A stretch of 64,000 bases of DNA, taken from positions 868,001-932,000 of the forward strand of contig NZ_JAPEMA010000001.1 of NCBI RefSeq assembly GCF_026343185.1. Direction: 5' to 3'. This document shows, one piece after another, positions 30,439 to 38,964 of the stretch (position 1 is its first letter; each line of letters opens with the position of its first letter). The position numbers and the translations under genes are program-made. The notes under the pieces are model-generated. The model had not been told where the DNA came from. It saw nothing but the letters and a program-made list of their open reading frames with translations, and did not search any database. This DNA comes from Streptomyces sp. NBC_00091 (lineage in GTDB: Bacteria; Actinomycetota; Actinomycetes; Streptomycetales; Streptomycetaceae).

Positions 30439-30474
30439 GTTTCGCGCCGATGACGAAGAGGTCGGGCGTGTTAC
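30439..30474 (-). promoter_or_regulatory. Candidate GlnR binding site upstream of amtB
   Basis: Read on the minus strand: GTAAC-n6-GACCT-n4-GTCAT-n6-GAAAC, 127-162 bases before the amtB start. The known GlnR consensus is gTnAc-n6-GaAAc repeated. The second half fits well (GTCAT with GAAAC); the first is weaker and the spacing between halves is 4 rather than 6. Confidence 0.5.
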
Positions 30475-30583
30475 GCCTCCATGAACGGGTCAGGTACGCG
30501 TCCGGTACGCGTCAGATCCGGGTGTGGGGCGTCTTCAGGCCCGGTGTGGCGGGGCTCCGGGCCGGGAGTGGCCTCAGACGGCC

Positions 30584-32077
30584 TCAGACGGCCTCGGCGG
30601 CCTCGGGCAGCCGGGAGGCGAGGAGGTCGGTCAGCCGGACCACCTCGGCGACGTCGCCGTATTCACGGGCGGCGGTGTCGACGGTCTTGCGGAGCCGGGT
30701 GTTCACCCGTTCGGAGCGCACCTTTCGCGCCACATCGAGGGCCTGGTCCACGAGGACGGTGGCCTGTTCGGGTTCCCGCTGGAGCAGGTGGACGGTGGCC
30801 ATGCCGATGAGGTTCAGGGCGTACGAGCGCTGGTGCTCCTCGTCCTTGGCGAACAGGTCGACAGCCCGTTCCATCACCGGTTCGGCGAGGGAGGCGTAGG
30901 TGGGGCTGCGCCCGGCGACGTAGGCCAGGTCCCGGTAGGAGTGGGAGTTCTCGCCGTTGAGTTCGGCCTCGGAGAAGAAGCGGATCCAGTCGGGTTCGGG
31001 CTCGCTGTCGAAGCCGACGTCGGAGAAGGTGTCCTCGGCCATCCGCACGGCCCGCTTGCAGCGGCTGGGCTGGCCCATGTTGGCGTAGGCGCGGGCCTCC
31101 ATGGCGTACAGCATGGCCTGGGTGCGCGGTCCGGCGCAGTCGCGGCTGCCGTACTGGGCGAGGTGGATGAGCTCCAGGGCGTCCTCGGGGCGGCCCAGGT
31201 GGATCATCTGGCGGCTCATGCCGGACAGGATGTAGGAGCCGAGCGGTTTGTCGCCGGCCTCCTTCGCCGCGTGCAGCGCGAGGACGAAGTACTTCTGGGC
31301 GGTGGGGTGCAGGCCGATGTCGTAGCTCATCCAGCCGGCGAGTTCGGCGAGTTCGGCGGCGACCTTGAAGAGCCGTTTCATGACCGGGGCCGGGTGGTTC
31401 TCCTGGAGGAGGTCGGTGACCTCGTGGAGCTGTCCGACGACGGCCTTGCGGCGCAGTCCGCCGCCGCACTGGGCGTCCCACTGGCGGAACATCACGGTGG
31501 TGGCTTCGAGGAGGTCGAGTTCCGGCTCGGAGAGGCGGGGCGGGCGGTGTCCGCCGAGCGCGCCCGTCGGCCCGACCCCGGTGCGCGGTCCGGGGTCGGC
31601 GGCCGGGACCGGGACGAGCCAGCGCTGCATGGGCTCGATCAGGGCGGGGCCGGCGGAGAGGGCGAGCGAGGTCCCGAGGAAGCCCCGGCGGGCGAGCATC
31701 AGGTCGCTGCGGGAGAACTCGCTGAGCAGTTCCACGGTCTGCGGGCCCGCCCAGGGCAGGTCGACGCCGGAGACGGAGGGGGTCTGGTGGGCGGTGCGCA
31801 GGCCGAGCTGCTCGATGGCGACGACGGAGCCGAAGCGTTCGGAGAATAGCTCGGAGAGGATGCGCGGGACGGGTTCGCGGGGCTGCTCGCCGTCGAGCCA
31901 GCGGCGGACCCGGGAGGTGTCGGTGCTGATGTGGTGGGCGCCCATCTGGCGGGCCCGGCGGTTGACCTGGCGGGCGAGTTCGCCCTTGGACCAGCCGCTG
32001 CGGACGAACCACGAGCTCAGCTGTTCGTTCCGGACAGCGGATTCGCCGCTCGTTCCGCTTGCGCCGTTGCCGCTCAC
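30584..32077 (-). CDS. nsdA: NsdA, negative regulator of differentiation
   Basis: A 497-residue protein with an N-terminal helix-turn-helix-like segment (WSKGELARQVNRRARQMG) and a TPR-rich C-terminal half (repeats such as KYFVLALHAAKEAGDKPLG). NsdA represses sporulation and antibiotic production in S. coelicolor, where it also neighbours amtB. Read towards amtB with about 270 bases between. A -10/-35 pair is visible upstream. Confidence 0.93.
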   Translation of the reverse strand: MSGNGASGTSGESAVRNEQLSSWFVRSGWSKGELARQVNRRARQMGAHHISTDTSRVRRWLDGEQPREPVPRILSELFSERFGSVVAIEQLGLRTAHQTPSVSGVDLPWAGPQTVELLSEFSRSDLMLARRGFLGTSLALSAGPALIEPMQRWLVPVPAADPGPRTGVGPTGALGGHRPPRLSEPELDLLEATTVMFRQWDAQCGGGLRRKAVVGQLHEVTDLLQENHPAPVMKRLFKVAAELAELAGWMSYDIGLHPTAQKYFVLALHAAKEAGDKPLGSYILSGMSRQMIHLGRPEDALELIHLAQYGSRDCAGPRTQAMLYAMEARAYANMGQPSRCKRAVRMAEDTFSDVGFDSEPEPDWIRFFSEAELNGENSHSYRDLAYVAGRSPTYASLAEPVMERAVDLFAKDEEHQRSYALNLIGMATVHLLQREPEQATVLVDQALDVARKVRSERVNTRLRKTVDTAAREYGDVAEVVRLTDLLASRLPEAAEAV

Positions 32078-32478
32078 TGGAACGCCCCCATCCGCATCGC
32101 CTCTTCACACGGAACCCTGGCCGGGGCGGCCGACGCCGCCGGGGACCTTCACAGGTCCTCCACCGATTGCCTCCGGCATACCCACGGGTGGGTCGGCCGT
32201 CCGGGTTCGTGCACCGAAAGTAATCCTACGATCACCCCGTCGGCGAGGTCGATCCCGGAAACGCCACCATTCGCCACCCCTTCGAATGAACTCGCCACCG
32301 GCCAGGCGCGATTCACTTGACACCACGGCGAAACGGGAACGGTTGGACGGGAGTGCGCTCGGGGCGCGCGCGGCGAGGAGTGCGCCGGGCGGCCCCGGTG
32401 GAGGGCGCGCCCCACCCGGCCTCCGACAGGTCTCGCCGACGTCGTAACCACCGGCGCGTCCGACCCGTTGGAGGGGGC
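32078..32478. other. Divergent intergenic region nsdA / primase-like gene
   Basis: 401 bases with no credible gene. It is AT-richer than its surroundings around 32215-32330. It holds the nsdA promoter and, on the plus strand, a TTGACA hexamer at 32317-32322 with no good -10 partner. Confidence 0.6.
32223..32252 (-). promoter_or_regulatory. Candidate nsdA promoter
   Basis: Minus strand: -35 TCGACC (32247-32252), 18-base spacer, -10 TAGGAT (32223-32228). Good fit to the Streptomyces housekeeping sigma pattern (TTGACN / TAGnnT). It would give a leader of about 140 bases before nsdA. Confidence 0.5.
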
Positions 32479-33153
32479 ATGGGCATGGGCTTCACGATCG
32501 GCGGCAGCCGCGGTACCAAGGAGTTCCGTTCCGGCGTCCGGCGCCGCGGCCGGACCTCGGAGTGCACGACGGTGGCGGAGTACACCGGACTCTGGGGCTG
32601 GGACGCGGTCCCCGGGGCCCGCGCCGCGGGCCCGGCCCGCGACTGCTCCTGCGGTCATACGAACTGTGTCGCGCCGGGGGCGCATCCGCTGGACTTCGCT
32701 CCCACCGTCCCGGGAGGCGCCACCCTGGACGAGGTCTCCGAGATCTGGGGCGAGTACCCGGGCGCGGCGATCCTGCTCCCGGTCGGCCGCGCCTTCGACG
32801 TGATCGAGGTCTCCGCGGAGGCCGGCCGGCGCGCGCTGGTCCGGCTGGAGCGGATGGGCCTGCCGCTCGGCCCCGTCACCGCGACCCCGGACGGCCGCGC
32901 GCAGTTCTTCGTCGCCCCCGGCGCCGCCGCCGAGCTGCCGGAGCTGCTGTACCGGATGGGCTGGGACGACGCCGATCTGGACCTGCGCGCCCTGGGCCAC
33001 GGCGCCTTCCTGACCGCCCCGCCCAGCGACCACGCGGGCCTGGGCCCGGCCGCCTGGCTGCGCCGGCCCGCACTGGACTGCGCGGGCGGCCCCCCGCAGG
33101 CCCGGCTGCTGCTGGGCACCCTCGCCTACACCTGTCACCGCTTCCGGCGCTGA
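32479..33153 (+). CDS. Bifunctional primase/polymerase-like protein, probably degenerate
   Basis: A 224-residue protein resembling the prim-pol (archaeo-eukaryotic primase) domain: AEYTGLWGWDAVPG, the Cys-rich CSCGHTNCVAPGAHPLDF and TLDEVSEIWGEYPGAAILLPVG. At the strand where catalytic members have Asp-x-Asp, this one reads FDVIEVSAEAG, so the metal site looks lost. ATG at 32479 with GGAGGG upstream. Divergent from nsdA, convergent with ftsY. Conserved in Streptomyces next to nsdA to my knowledge; function unknown. Confidence 0.75.
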   Translation: MGMGFTIGGSRGTKEFRSGVRRRGRTSECTTVAEYTGLWGWDAVPGARAAGPARDCSCGHTNCVAPGAHPLDFAPTVPGGATLDEVSEIWGEYPGAAILLPVGRAFDVIEVSAEAGRRALVRLERMGLPLGPVTATPDGRAQFFVAPGAAAELPELLYRMGWDDADLDLRALGHGAFLTAPPSDHAGLGPAAWLRRPALDCAGGPPQARLLLGTLAYTCHRFRR

Positions 33154-33170
33154 CGCCCCCCGCGCACGGC

Positions 33171-33203
33171 GGTGCCCCCGGTCCGGACGGACGCGGGGGC
33201 ACC
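33171..33203. terminator. Bidirectional hairpin between convergent genes
   Basis: 10-bp arms at 33171-33180 and 33194-33203 (ggtgcccccg and complement) around a 13-base loop that contains the self-complementary gtccggac. Lies between the primase-like gene and ftsY. Confidence 0.65.
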
Positions 33204-33226
33204 GGTCTGCGTGGGGTCCTCGCGCC

Positions 33227-34447
33227 TCAGTCGCCGATGAGGGCGTCCACGAACGCCTCCGGCTCGAAGGGGGCCAGGTCGTCCGGGCCCTCGCCGAGGC
33301 CGATGAGCTTGACCGGGACGCCCAGCGCGCGCTGGACGGCGACGACGATGCCGCCCTTGGCGGTGCCGTCGAGCTTGGTCAGCACGATGCCGGTGATGTC
33401 CACGACCTCGGCGAAGACGCGCGCCTGGGTCAGGCCGTTCTGGCCAGTGGTGGCGTCCAGGACCAGCAGGACCTCGTCCAGCGGGCCGTGCTTCTCCACG
33501 ACCCGCTTGACCTTGCCGAGCTCGTCCATGAGGCCGGTCTTGGTGTGCAGCCGGCCGGCGGTGTCGATGAGCACCACGTCGGCGCCCTCGGCGATGCCCT
33601 CCTTGACCGCGTCGTAGGCGATGGAGGCGGGGTCGCCGCCCTCCGGGCCGCGCACGGTACGCGCCCCGACGCGCTCGCCCCAGGTCTGGAGCTGATCGGC
33701 GGCGGCGGCGCGGAAGGTGTCGGCGGCGCCGAGCACCACGCTGCGGCCGTCGGCCACGAGCACACGGGCGAGCTTGCCGGTGGTGGTGGTCTTGCCGGTG
33801 CCGTTGACGCCGACGACCATCACGACGGCCGGGGTGTCGACGCCGCTCTCGGTCTTCACCGCGCGGTCGAAGTCGGTGCCGACGAGGGCGACCAGCTCCT
33901 CCTTCAGCAGGGCGCGCAGCTCGGCGGGGGTGCGGGTGCCGAGCACCTTGACCCGCTCGCGGAGCCGGTCCACCAGCTCCTGGGTCGGCGCGACACCGAC
34001 GTCGGCGATGAGGAGGGTCTCCTCGATCTCCTCCCAGGTGTCCTCGTCGAGGTGCTCGCGCGAGAGCAGCGTGAGCAGCCCCTTGCCGAGCGAGTTCTGC
34101 GAACGGGCGAGCCGCGCGCGCAGCCGGACGAGGCGGCCGGCGGTGGGCTCGGGCACCTCGATCTCGGGCGCGGCCGGGGCCTCGATGACGGGCGCTTCCG
34201 CGACGGGGGCCTCGGGGACCGCCTCCGCCTCGGGGAGCACGACCTCCTCGATCGTCCGGCGCGGCTCTTCGACCGTCGGTGCGGCGTCCTCCCCCACCTG
34301 CGGTTCGGCGGGCGGGGCAGTGATGGTCGGCGTGCTCGGCGGCGCCGTGGGGGGCAGCTGCTTCTTCTTGCGGCTGCTGACCACGAGCCCGCTGATCACG
34401 CCGACCGCGACCAGGGCGATGACTACAGCGAGAATGAGGATTTCCAT
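33227..34447 (-). CDS. ftsY: Signal recognition particle receptor FtsY
   Basis: 406 residues: an N-terminal membrane segment (MEILILAVVIALVAVGVISG), an acidic Pro/Glu/Ala linker to about residue 100, then the NG GTPase with GVNGTGKTTTTGKL, DTAGRLHTK and TKLDGTAKGG. It receives SRP-ribosome complexes at the membrane. I prefer the ATG at 34447 (TTGAG upstream) to a GTG two codons earlier. Confidence 0.95.
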   Translation of the reverse strand: MEILILAVVIALVAVGVISGLVVSSRKKKQLPPTAPPSTPTITAPPAEPQVGEDAAPTVEEPRRTIEEVVLPEAEAVPEAPVAEAPVIEAPAAPEIEVPEPTAGRLVRLRARLARSQNSLGKGLLTLLSREHLDEDTWEEIEETLLIADVGVAPTQELVDRLRERVKVLGTRTPAELRALLKEELVALVGTDFDRAVKTESGVDTPAVVMVVGVNGTGKTTTTGKLARVLVADGRSVVLGAADTFRAAAADQLQTWGERVGARTVRGPEGGDPASIAYDAVKEGIAEGADVVLIDTAGRLHTKTGLMDELGKVKRVVEKHGPLDEVLLVLDATTGQNGLTQARVFAEVVDITGIVLTKLDGTAKGGIVVAVQRALGVPVKLIGLGEGPDDLAPFEPEAFVDALIGD

Positions 34448-34622
34448 AGCCACTCAAGTATGCCGTGACCTCACGGGCGGCCCGTCGTTTTGCAGGCGGG
34501 GCGCTGTTTGCCCCTGCGGGCCGGGCTGGTCCGTCGTTCGGCCATGTGCCGACGAGAAGCCCCTTGGGGCGGAGTCACAACGGTCCCAGTATCGGTAGGG
34601 GGCGTAATCGGCGCCAGGCGCC

Positions 34623-34665
34623 CAGGGGCTGTCGCGGCCCATGCAGTGGGCCGCGACAGCCCCTG
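34623..34665. repeat. Perfect 19-bp palindrome
   Basis: Arms 34623-34641 and 34647-34665 (caggggctgtcgcggccca and its exact complement) with the loop tgcag. It is between two divergent genes, so it is not an ordinary terminator of either. No U tract follows on either strand. Confidence 0.85.
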
Positions 34666-34697
34666 ACGGAATCACCGCACAGGGCACTAAGCCGCTG

Positions 34698-34725
34698 TTT
34701 GTGGTTTTAGAGGCAAATCTACAAT
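34698..34725 (+). promoter_or_regulatory. Candidate promoter of the NCS1 permease gene
   Basis: -35 TTTGTG (34698-34703), 16-base spacer, -10 TACAAT (34720-34725), in an AT-rich patch about 40 bases before the start codon. The -10 is good, the -35 weak. Confidence 0.45.
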
Positions 34726-34764
34726 GATGGGCGACTCCCCCACACCCTCCCCACGGAGTACCGC

Positions 34765-36234
34765 ATGCCTGCCGAGACCGCCGACGGAGCGATAGCAGCC
34801 CCGACCGAGCCCGCCGTCGAGACCCGAGGCCTGGAGCCCGTCCCCGACAGTGAGCGCACCGGCCGGATCCGCGAGCTGGTCCCGACCTGGGTCGCCGCGA
34901 ACATCAGCGTGCTGCTGCTCACCATGGGCGCGGGGCTGGTGATCTTCAACGGGCTGAACATCTGGCAGGTGCTCGTCGTCGCGGTCGCCGCGCCCGTCGC
35001 CTCGTACGGGATCGTCGGCCTGATCTCCATCGCCGGGAAGCGCGGCGGCGCGCCCGGCATGGCGCTCTCGCGGGCCGTCTTCGGCCAGCGCGGCAACCTC
35101 TTCCCCGGCGCCCTGATCTGGGTGGCGCGCTGGGGCTGGGAGACCATCAACGCGGTCAGCGGCGCCTACGCCGTGCTGACCGTCCTCGACCTGCTCTTCG
35201 GCGTGCGGAGCAACACCGCGCTCATCGTCGTCACCCTGCTGTTCTTCGTGAGCTGCACCTTCGTGGTCTCGGGGCTCGGCATCAACGCGCTGCGCGTCTG
35301 CTCGACCTGGTCGACGTACCTCTTCGGCGCCTTCAGCGTGCTCGTCCTCGGCTACCTGCTCTTCACCACCGACTGGTCCGCCGTGTTCGCCAAGCCGGCG
35401 GGCTCCACGGCGATGATGATCGCGGGCATCGGCACCATCGCGGCCGGCGGTATCAGCTGGGTGCCGTCCGGCCCGGACTTCACCCGCTACCTGCCGCGCA
35501 CCGCCTCCGCCAAGGGCATGGTCGGCGCGACGATCGGCGGCGCGGGCGTGGTGGTCCTGCCGATGGTGCTGATGGGCGCGGTGATGGCCGTCGGCACGCC
35601 GGACCTGGCGAGCGCGGCGGACCCGGTCTCCTTCATCGGCGAGCTGCTGCCGACCTGGATCGCGGTCCCGTACCTGCTCATCGCGCTGATCGGGATGCTG
35701 CTGATCAACTCGATGTCGATGTACTCCGCCGGCTTCACCGCGCAGACCCTGGGCATCAAGGTGCCGCGCGCCTGGGCGGTCAGCGTCAACGCCGTCATCA
35801 GCCTGGTCTTCGGCTTCCTGCTGATGGTGGTCGCGACCAGCTTCTTCGGCTCGTTCATCTCCTTCCTGACCCTGCTGGCCGTGGCCTTCTCCGCGTGGAT
35901 CGGCGTCTTCGGCGTGGACATGCTGCGGCGCACCTCCTACGACGGACCCGCGCTGCTGGACACCACGCCGGGCAGCGCCTACTGGTACCGGGGCGGCTTC
36001 GCCTGGCAGGCGATGACGGCCTGGGGCGTGGCCCTGGTGGCCGGGCTGCTGTTCACCGAGGTGGACTGGTTCAGCGGGCCGCTCGCCGCCACCTGGATCG
36101 GGGAGAACGGCCTGGGCTGGGTGACGGGCATCCTCACCTCCGCCGCGCTGTACGCCGTACTGCCGCGCACGCCCGCGCCGGCCGCGCGGGAGCCCGAGGG
36201 GGAGCGCGAGCCCGCCGGATCCCTGTCCAACTGA
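34765..36234 (+). CDS. NCS1-family purine-cytosine permease
   Basis: 489 residues with about 12 membrane spans. The NCS1 pattern is seen in WVAANISVLLLTMGAGLV, SRAVFGQRGNLFPGALIWVARWGWETINA and WVPSGPDFTRYLP. It imports a nucleobase, probably cytosine or a purine, with a cation; the exact substrate cannot be told. ATG with GGAG 6 bases upstream. Followed 82 bases later by a flavin-dependent oxidoreductase on the same strand. Confidence 0.9.
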   Translation: MPAETADGAIAAPTEPAVETRGLEPVPDSERTGRIRELVPTWVAANISVLLLTMGAGLVIFNGLNIWQVLVVAVAAPVASYGIVGLISIAGKRGGAPGMALSRAVFGQRGNLFPGALIWVARWGWETINAVSGAYAVLTVLDLLFGVRSNTALIVVTLLFFVSCTFVVSGLGINALRVCSTWSTYLFGAFSVLVLGYLLFTTDWSAVFAKPAGSTAMMIAGIGTIAAGGISWVPSGPDFTRYLPRTASAKGMVGATIGGAGVVVLPMVLMGAVMAVGTPDLASAADPVSFIGELLPTWIAVPYLLIALIGMLLINSMSMYSAGFTAQTLGIKVPRAWAVSVNAVISLVFGFLLMVVATSFFGSFISFLTLLAVAFSAWIGVFGVDMLRRTSYDGPALLDTTPGSAYWYRGGFAWQAMTAWGVALVAGLLFTEVDWFSGPLAATWIGENGLGWVTGILTSAALYAVLPRTPAPAAREPEGEREPAGSLSN

Positions 36235-36316
36235 CGCTTCGTCAGCTAGCGTCCCCCTTCGCCCGCCCCGCCCGCATCCGGCGAAGGGGCGCACCCGGCG
36301 AAGGGGGACTCCTTTC

Positions 36317-37303
36317 ATGCCCATCACCGTGGCCCGGTTCAACCTGGTCGACCCCGACGGCACCCCCGAGAGCCTCTCCGCCCGCTACAAGGCCGCCCTG
36401 GAGATGGCCAAGTACGCGGACGAGCGCGGGATCGACACCATCCAGACCGAGGAGCACCACGGCACCTCCAACAACTGGCTGCCCTCTCCCTTCGCCTTCG
36501 CCGGCGCGGTCTTCGGCGCCACCCGCCGGATCGCCGTCACCGTGTCGGCGATCATCGGCCCGCTCTACGACCCGCTGCGGGCCGCCGAGGACATCGCGGT
36601 GCTCGACCTGCTGAGCGGCGGCCGGCTGGTCACGGTGGCGGGCATCGGCTACCGGCCCGAGGAGTACGAGCAGCAGGGCGCGGAGTGGGGCCGGCGCGGC
36701 CGGCTCCAGGACGAGCTGCTGGAGACCCTGCTCGAGGCGTGGACCGGCGAGCCGTTCACCTTCCGCGGCCGGACCGTACGGGTCACCCCGCGCCCCTTCA
36801 CCCGGCCCCACCCGCTGCTCCTGGTCGGCGGCAGCTCCAGGGCGGCGGCCCGCCGCGCGGCCCGGCTGGGGCTGCCCTTCTTCCCCAGCGCACACCTGCC
36901 GGAGCTGGAGGCGTACTACCGGGAGCAGCTCGCGGAGCACGGCACCGAGGGGTTCTGCATGATGCCCGCCGCCGAGACCCCGCTGCTGCACATCGCGGAG
37001 GACCCGGACCGGGTGTGGGCGGAGCACGGCGAGCGGTTCCTGCACGAGGCCGGGACGTACGCCTCCTGGCAGTCCAAGGAGATCCGCAGCGCCGTACGGT
37101 CGGCCGCGCGCTCGGTGGCGGAGCTGCGCGCGGAGGGCGTGTACCGGGTCCTGACCCCGGAGCAGGCGGTGGCGTACGCCCGGGGCGCCGGCGAGGCGGG
37201 GAACCTGGTGCTGCACCCGCTGTGCGGGGGCATGCCGGTGGACGAGGGCTGGCGCAGCCTGCGGCTGCTGTGCGAACAGGTGCTGCCCCGGCTCAAGGAC
37301 TGA
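36317..37303 (+). CDS. LLM-class flavin-dependent oxidoreductase
   Basis: A 328-residue luciferase-like (TIM-barrel) oxidoreductase using FMN or F420. Landmarks: EMAKYADERGIDTIQTEEHH, AVTVSAIIGPLYDPLRAAED and LLSGGRLVTVAGIGYRPEEY. Substrate unknown. It follows the nucleobase permease, but 82 bases and a small repeat separate them. cofC, for cofactor F420, is elsewhere in the window. The stop codon lies inside a strong hairpin. Confidence 0.88.
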   Translation: MPITVARFNLVDPDGTPESLSARYKAALEMAKYADERGIDTIQTEEHHGTSNNWLPSPFAFAGAVFGATRRIAVTVSAIIGPLYDPLRAAEDIAVLDLLSGGRLVTVAGIGYRPEEYEQQGAEWGRRGRLQDELLETLLEAWTGEPFTFRGRTVRVTPRPFTRPHPLLLVGGSSRAAARRAARLGLPFFPSAHLPELEAYYREQLAEHGTEGFCMMPAAETPLLHIAEDPDRVWAEHGERFLHEAGTYASWQSKEIRSAVRSAARSVAELRAEGVYRVLTPEQAVAYARGAGEAGNLVLHPLCGGMPVDEGWRSLRLLCEQVLPRLKD

Positions 37304-37316
37304 GCCGGGGCAGCAC
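37280..37316 (+). terminator. Terminator hairpin overlapping a stop codon
   Basis: A perfect 16-bp stem (37280-37295 and 37301-37316, loop aggac). The left arm encodes the last residues of the oxidoreductase and the right arm starts at its TGA. It probably also insulates convergent glcP. Confidence 0.7.
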
Positions 37317-37348
37317 CGCGGAGGGGACGGGGTGGTGGCGGGGAGTGG

Positions 37349-38782
37349 TTACCCCATCTCCTCCAACGCCTTGCCCTTGGTCTCCGGCACCCACTTGAGG
37401 ATGAACGGGATCGAGAGCACGGCGAAGACCGTGTAGATGACGTAGGCGCCGGACAGGTTCCAGTCCGACAGGGTCGGGAAGGTGACGGTGATGACCCAGT
37501 TGGCGACCCACTGGGCCGCGGCGGCGACACCGAGCGCGGCGGCCCGGATCCGGTTGGGGAACATCTCGCCGAGCAGCACCCAGACCACCACGCCCCAGGA
37601 CAGGGCGAAGAAGAGCACGAAGGCGTGCGCGGCGATCAGCGCGACCGTGCCCTGGGTCCCGGGCATGGAGATCTCGCCGGCGACATCGCTCTTGTAGGAG
37701 AACGCCCAGGCGCAGAGGCCGAGGGAGAGGGCCATGCCGGCCGAGCCGATCAGCGCGAGCGGCTTGCGGCCGATCCGGTCGACGAAGATCATCGCGATCA
37801 CCGTGCCGATGATGTTGATGATCGACGTGGTGAAGGAGTAGAGGAAGGAGCTGGTCGGGTCGATGCCGACGGACTGCCACAGCGAGGAGCTGTAGTAGAA
37901 GATCACGTTGATGCCGACCAGCTGCTGGAAGACCGAGAGGCCGATGCCGATCCAGACGATGGGCATCAGTCCGAAGCGGCCGCCGAGCAGGTCCCTGAAG
38001 GTGGACTTGTGCTCGGAGCGCATGGCCGCCTCGATCTCGGCGACGCGCACGTCGAGGTCGACCTGGCCGCCCTCGACCTCGGCCAACACCTTGCGGGCCT
38101 CGGCGGTGCGGCCGGCGGAGATCAGGAAGCGGGGGGACTCGGGGATGACGAAGGACATCAGGCCGTAGAGCACGGCCGGGACGACCATCACGCCGAGCAT
38201 CCACTGCCAGGCCTCGAGCCCGCCGATCTTCCCGCGCTGGTCACCGTCGGCCAGGTTGAGGATGCCCCAGTTGACCAGCTGCGAGATGGCGATGCCGATC
38301 ACGATGGCGGCCTGCTGGAAGGAGGCGAGCCGGCCCCGGTAGGCGGGCGGGGACACCTCGGCGATGTAGGCGGGGCCGATGACGGAGGCCATGCCGATGC
38401 CGAAGCCGCCGATGACCCGCCACATGGCGAGGTCCCAGAGCGCGAAGGGCAGGGCCGAGCCGATGGCGCTGGCCGTGAACAGCACGGCGGCGATCTGCAT
38501 GCAGCGGATGCGGCCGATCCGGTCGGCGAGGCGCCCCGCGGTGGCGGCGCCGAGCGCGCAGCCGATCAGCGCGGCGGCGATCACCTGGGCGAGTGCGCCG
38601 GAGCCGATGTCGAAGCGGTCCCGGATGGCGACGACGGCGCCGTTGATGACGGAGCTGTCGTATCCGAAGAGGAATCCGCCCATCGCGGCGGCCGCGGTGA
38701 TGAAGATGACGTGCCCGAGGTGGTCGGGCTGGGACGCGCGTCCGCCGCCGGGCGCGGGCGCCTGCGCTGTGCTGCTGGTCAA
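37349..38782 (-). CDS. glcP: Glucose permease GlcP, MFS sugar porter
   Basis: A 477-residue, 12-span H+ symporter. Sugar-porter signatures: GRLADRIGR, PESPRFLI, QQLVGINVIFYYSS, VDRIGRKP and the terminal PETKGKALEE. In S. coelicolor GlcP, next to smc and ftsY, is the main glucose uptake system feeding glucose kinase. The start is a TTG at 38782 with CGGAG 6 bases upstream; a same-frame ATG lies upstream beyond the promoter and is unlikely. Confidence 0.93.
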   Translation of the reverse strand: MTSSTAQAPAPGGGRASQPDHLGHVIFITAAAAMGGFLFGYDSSVINGAVVAIRDRFDIGSGALAQVIAAALIGCALGAATAGRLADRIGRIRCMQIAAVLFTASAIGSALPFALWDLAMWRVIGGFGIGMASVIGPAYIAEVSPPAYRGRLASFQQAAIVIGIAISQLVNWGILNLADGDQRGKIGGLEAWQWMLGVMVVPAVLYGLMSFVIPESPRFLISAGRTAEARKVLAEVEGGQVDLDVRVAEIEAAMRSEHKSTFRDLLGGRFGLMPIVWIGIGLSVFQQLVGINVIFYYSSSLWQSVGIDPTSSFLYSFTTSIINIIGTVIAMIFVDRIGRKPLALIGSAGMALSLGLCAWAFSYKSDVAGEISMPGTQGTVALIAAHAFVLFFALSWGVVVWVLLGEMFPNRIRAAALGVAAAAQWVANWVITVTFPTLSDWNLSGAYVIYTVFAVLSIPFILKWVPETKGKALEEMG

Positions 38783-38868
38783 GGTGTGCTCCGTGGGGGG
38801 TCTTGTCCGTTCTCCTAGTGGGGCACAGGTCAAGATCGGGCACCACTGGAAGGCGGGAGGCAGCACCG

Positions 38869-38896
38869 AGCCTATGTGTTCATTTCCTGAAGTCAA
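38869..38896 (-). promoter_or_regulatory. Promoter of glcP
   Basis: Minus strand: -35 TTGACT (38891-38896), 16-base spacer, -10 TAGGCT (38869-38874). Just upstream are repeated TGACCT words (around 38896-38916), which may bind a regulator. Unusually AT-rich for this genome. Confidence 0.6.
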
Positions 38897-38922
38897 TAGG
38901 TCATGTGAAGGTCAGATTAAGT

Positions 38923-38940
38923 TCAAGACCGGGGTCTTGA
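38923..38940. promoter_or_regulatory. 18-bp palindrome between smc and glcP
   Basis: tcaagacc-gg-ggtcttga, a perfect 8-bp inverted repeat with a 2-base centre, 27 bases upstream of the glcP -35 box and 25 past the smc stop. Reads like an operator rather than a terminator. Confidence 0.45.
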
Positions 38941-38964
38941 TTTCACTTCTTGAAGAGGATGCGC

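Larger units (their letters stand above)
34448..34764. other. Divergent intergenic region ftsY / NCS1 permease
   Basis: 317 bases without a credible gene. It contains a perfect 19-bp palindrome at 34623-34665 and a promoter-like pair before the permease gene. No tRNA or riboswitch family was recognised. Confidence 0.6.

Noticed and set aside
34623..34665. Terminator for ftsY or the permease gene
   Set aside because: It lies 5' of both genes, not 3' of either.
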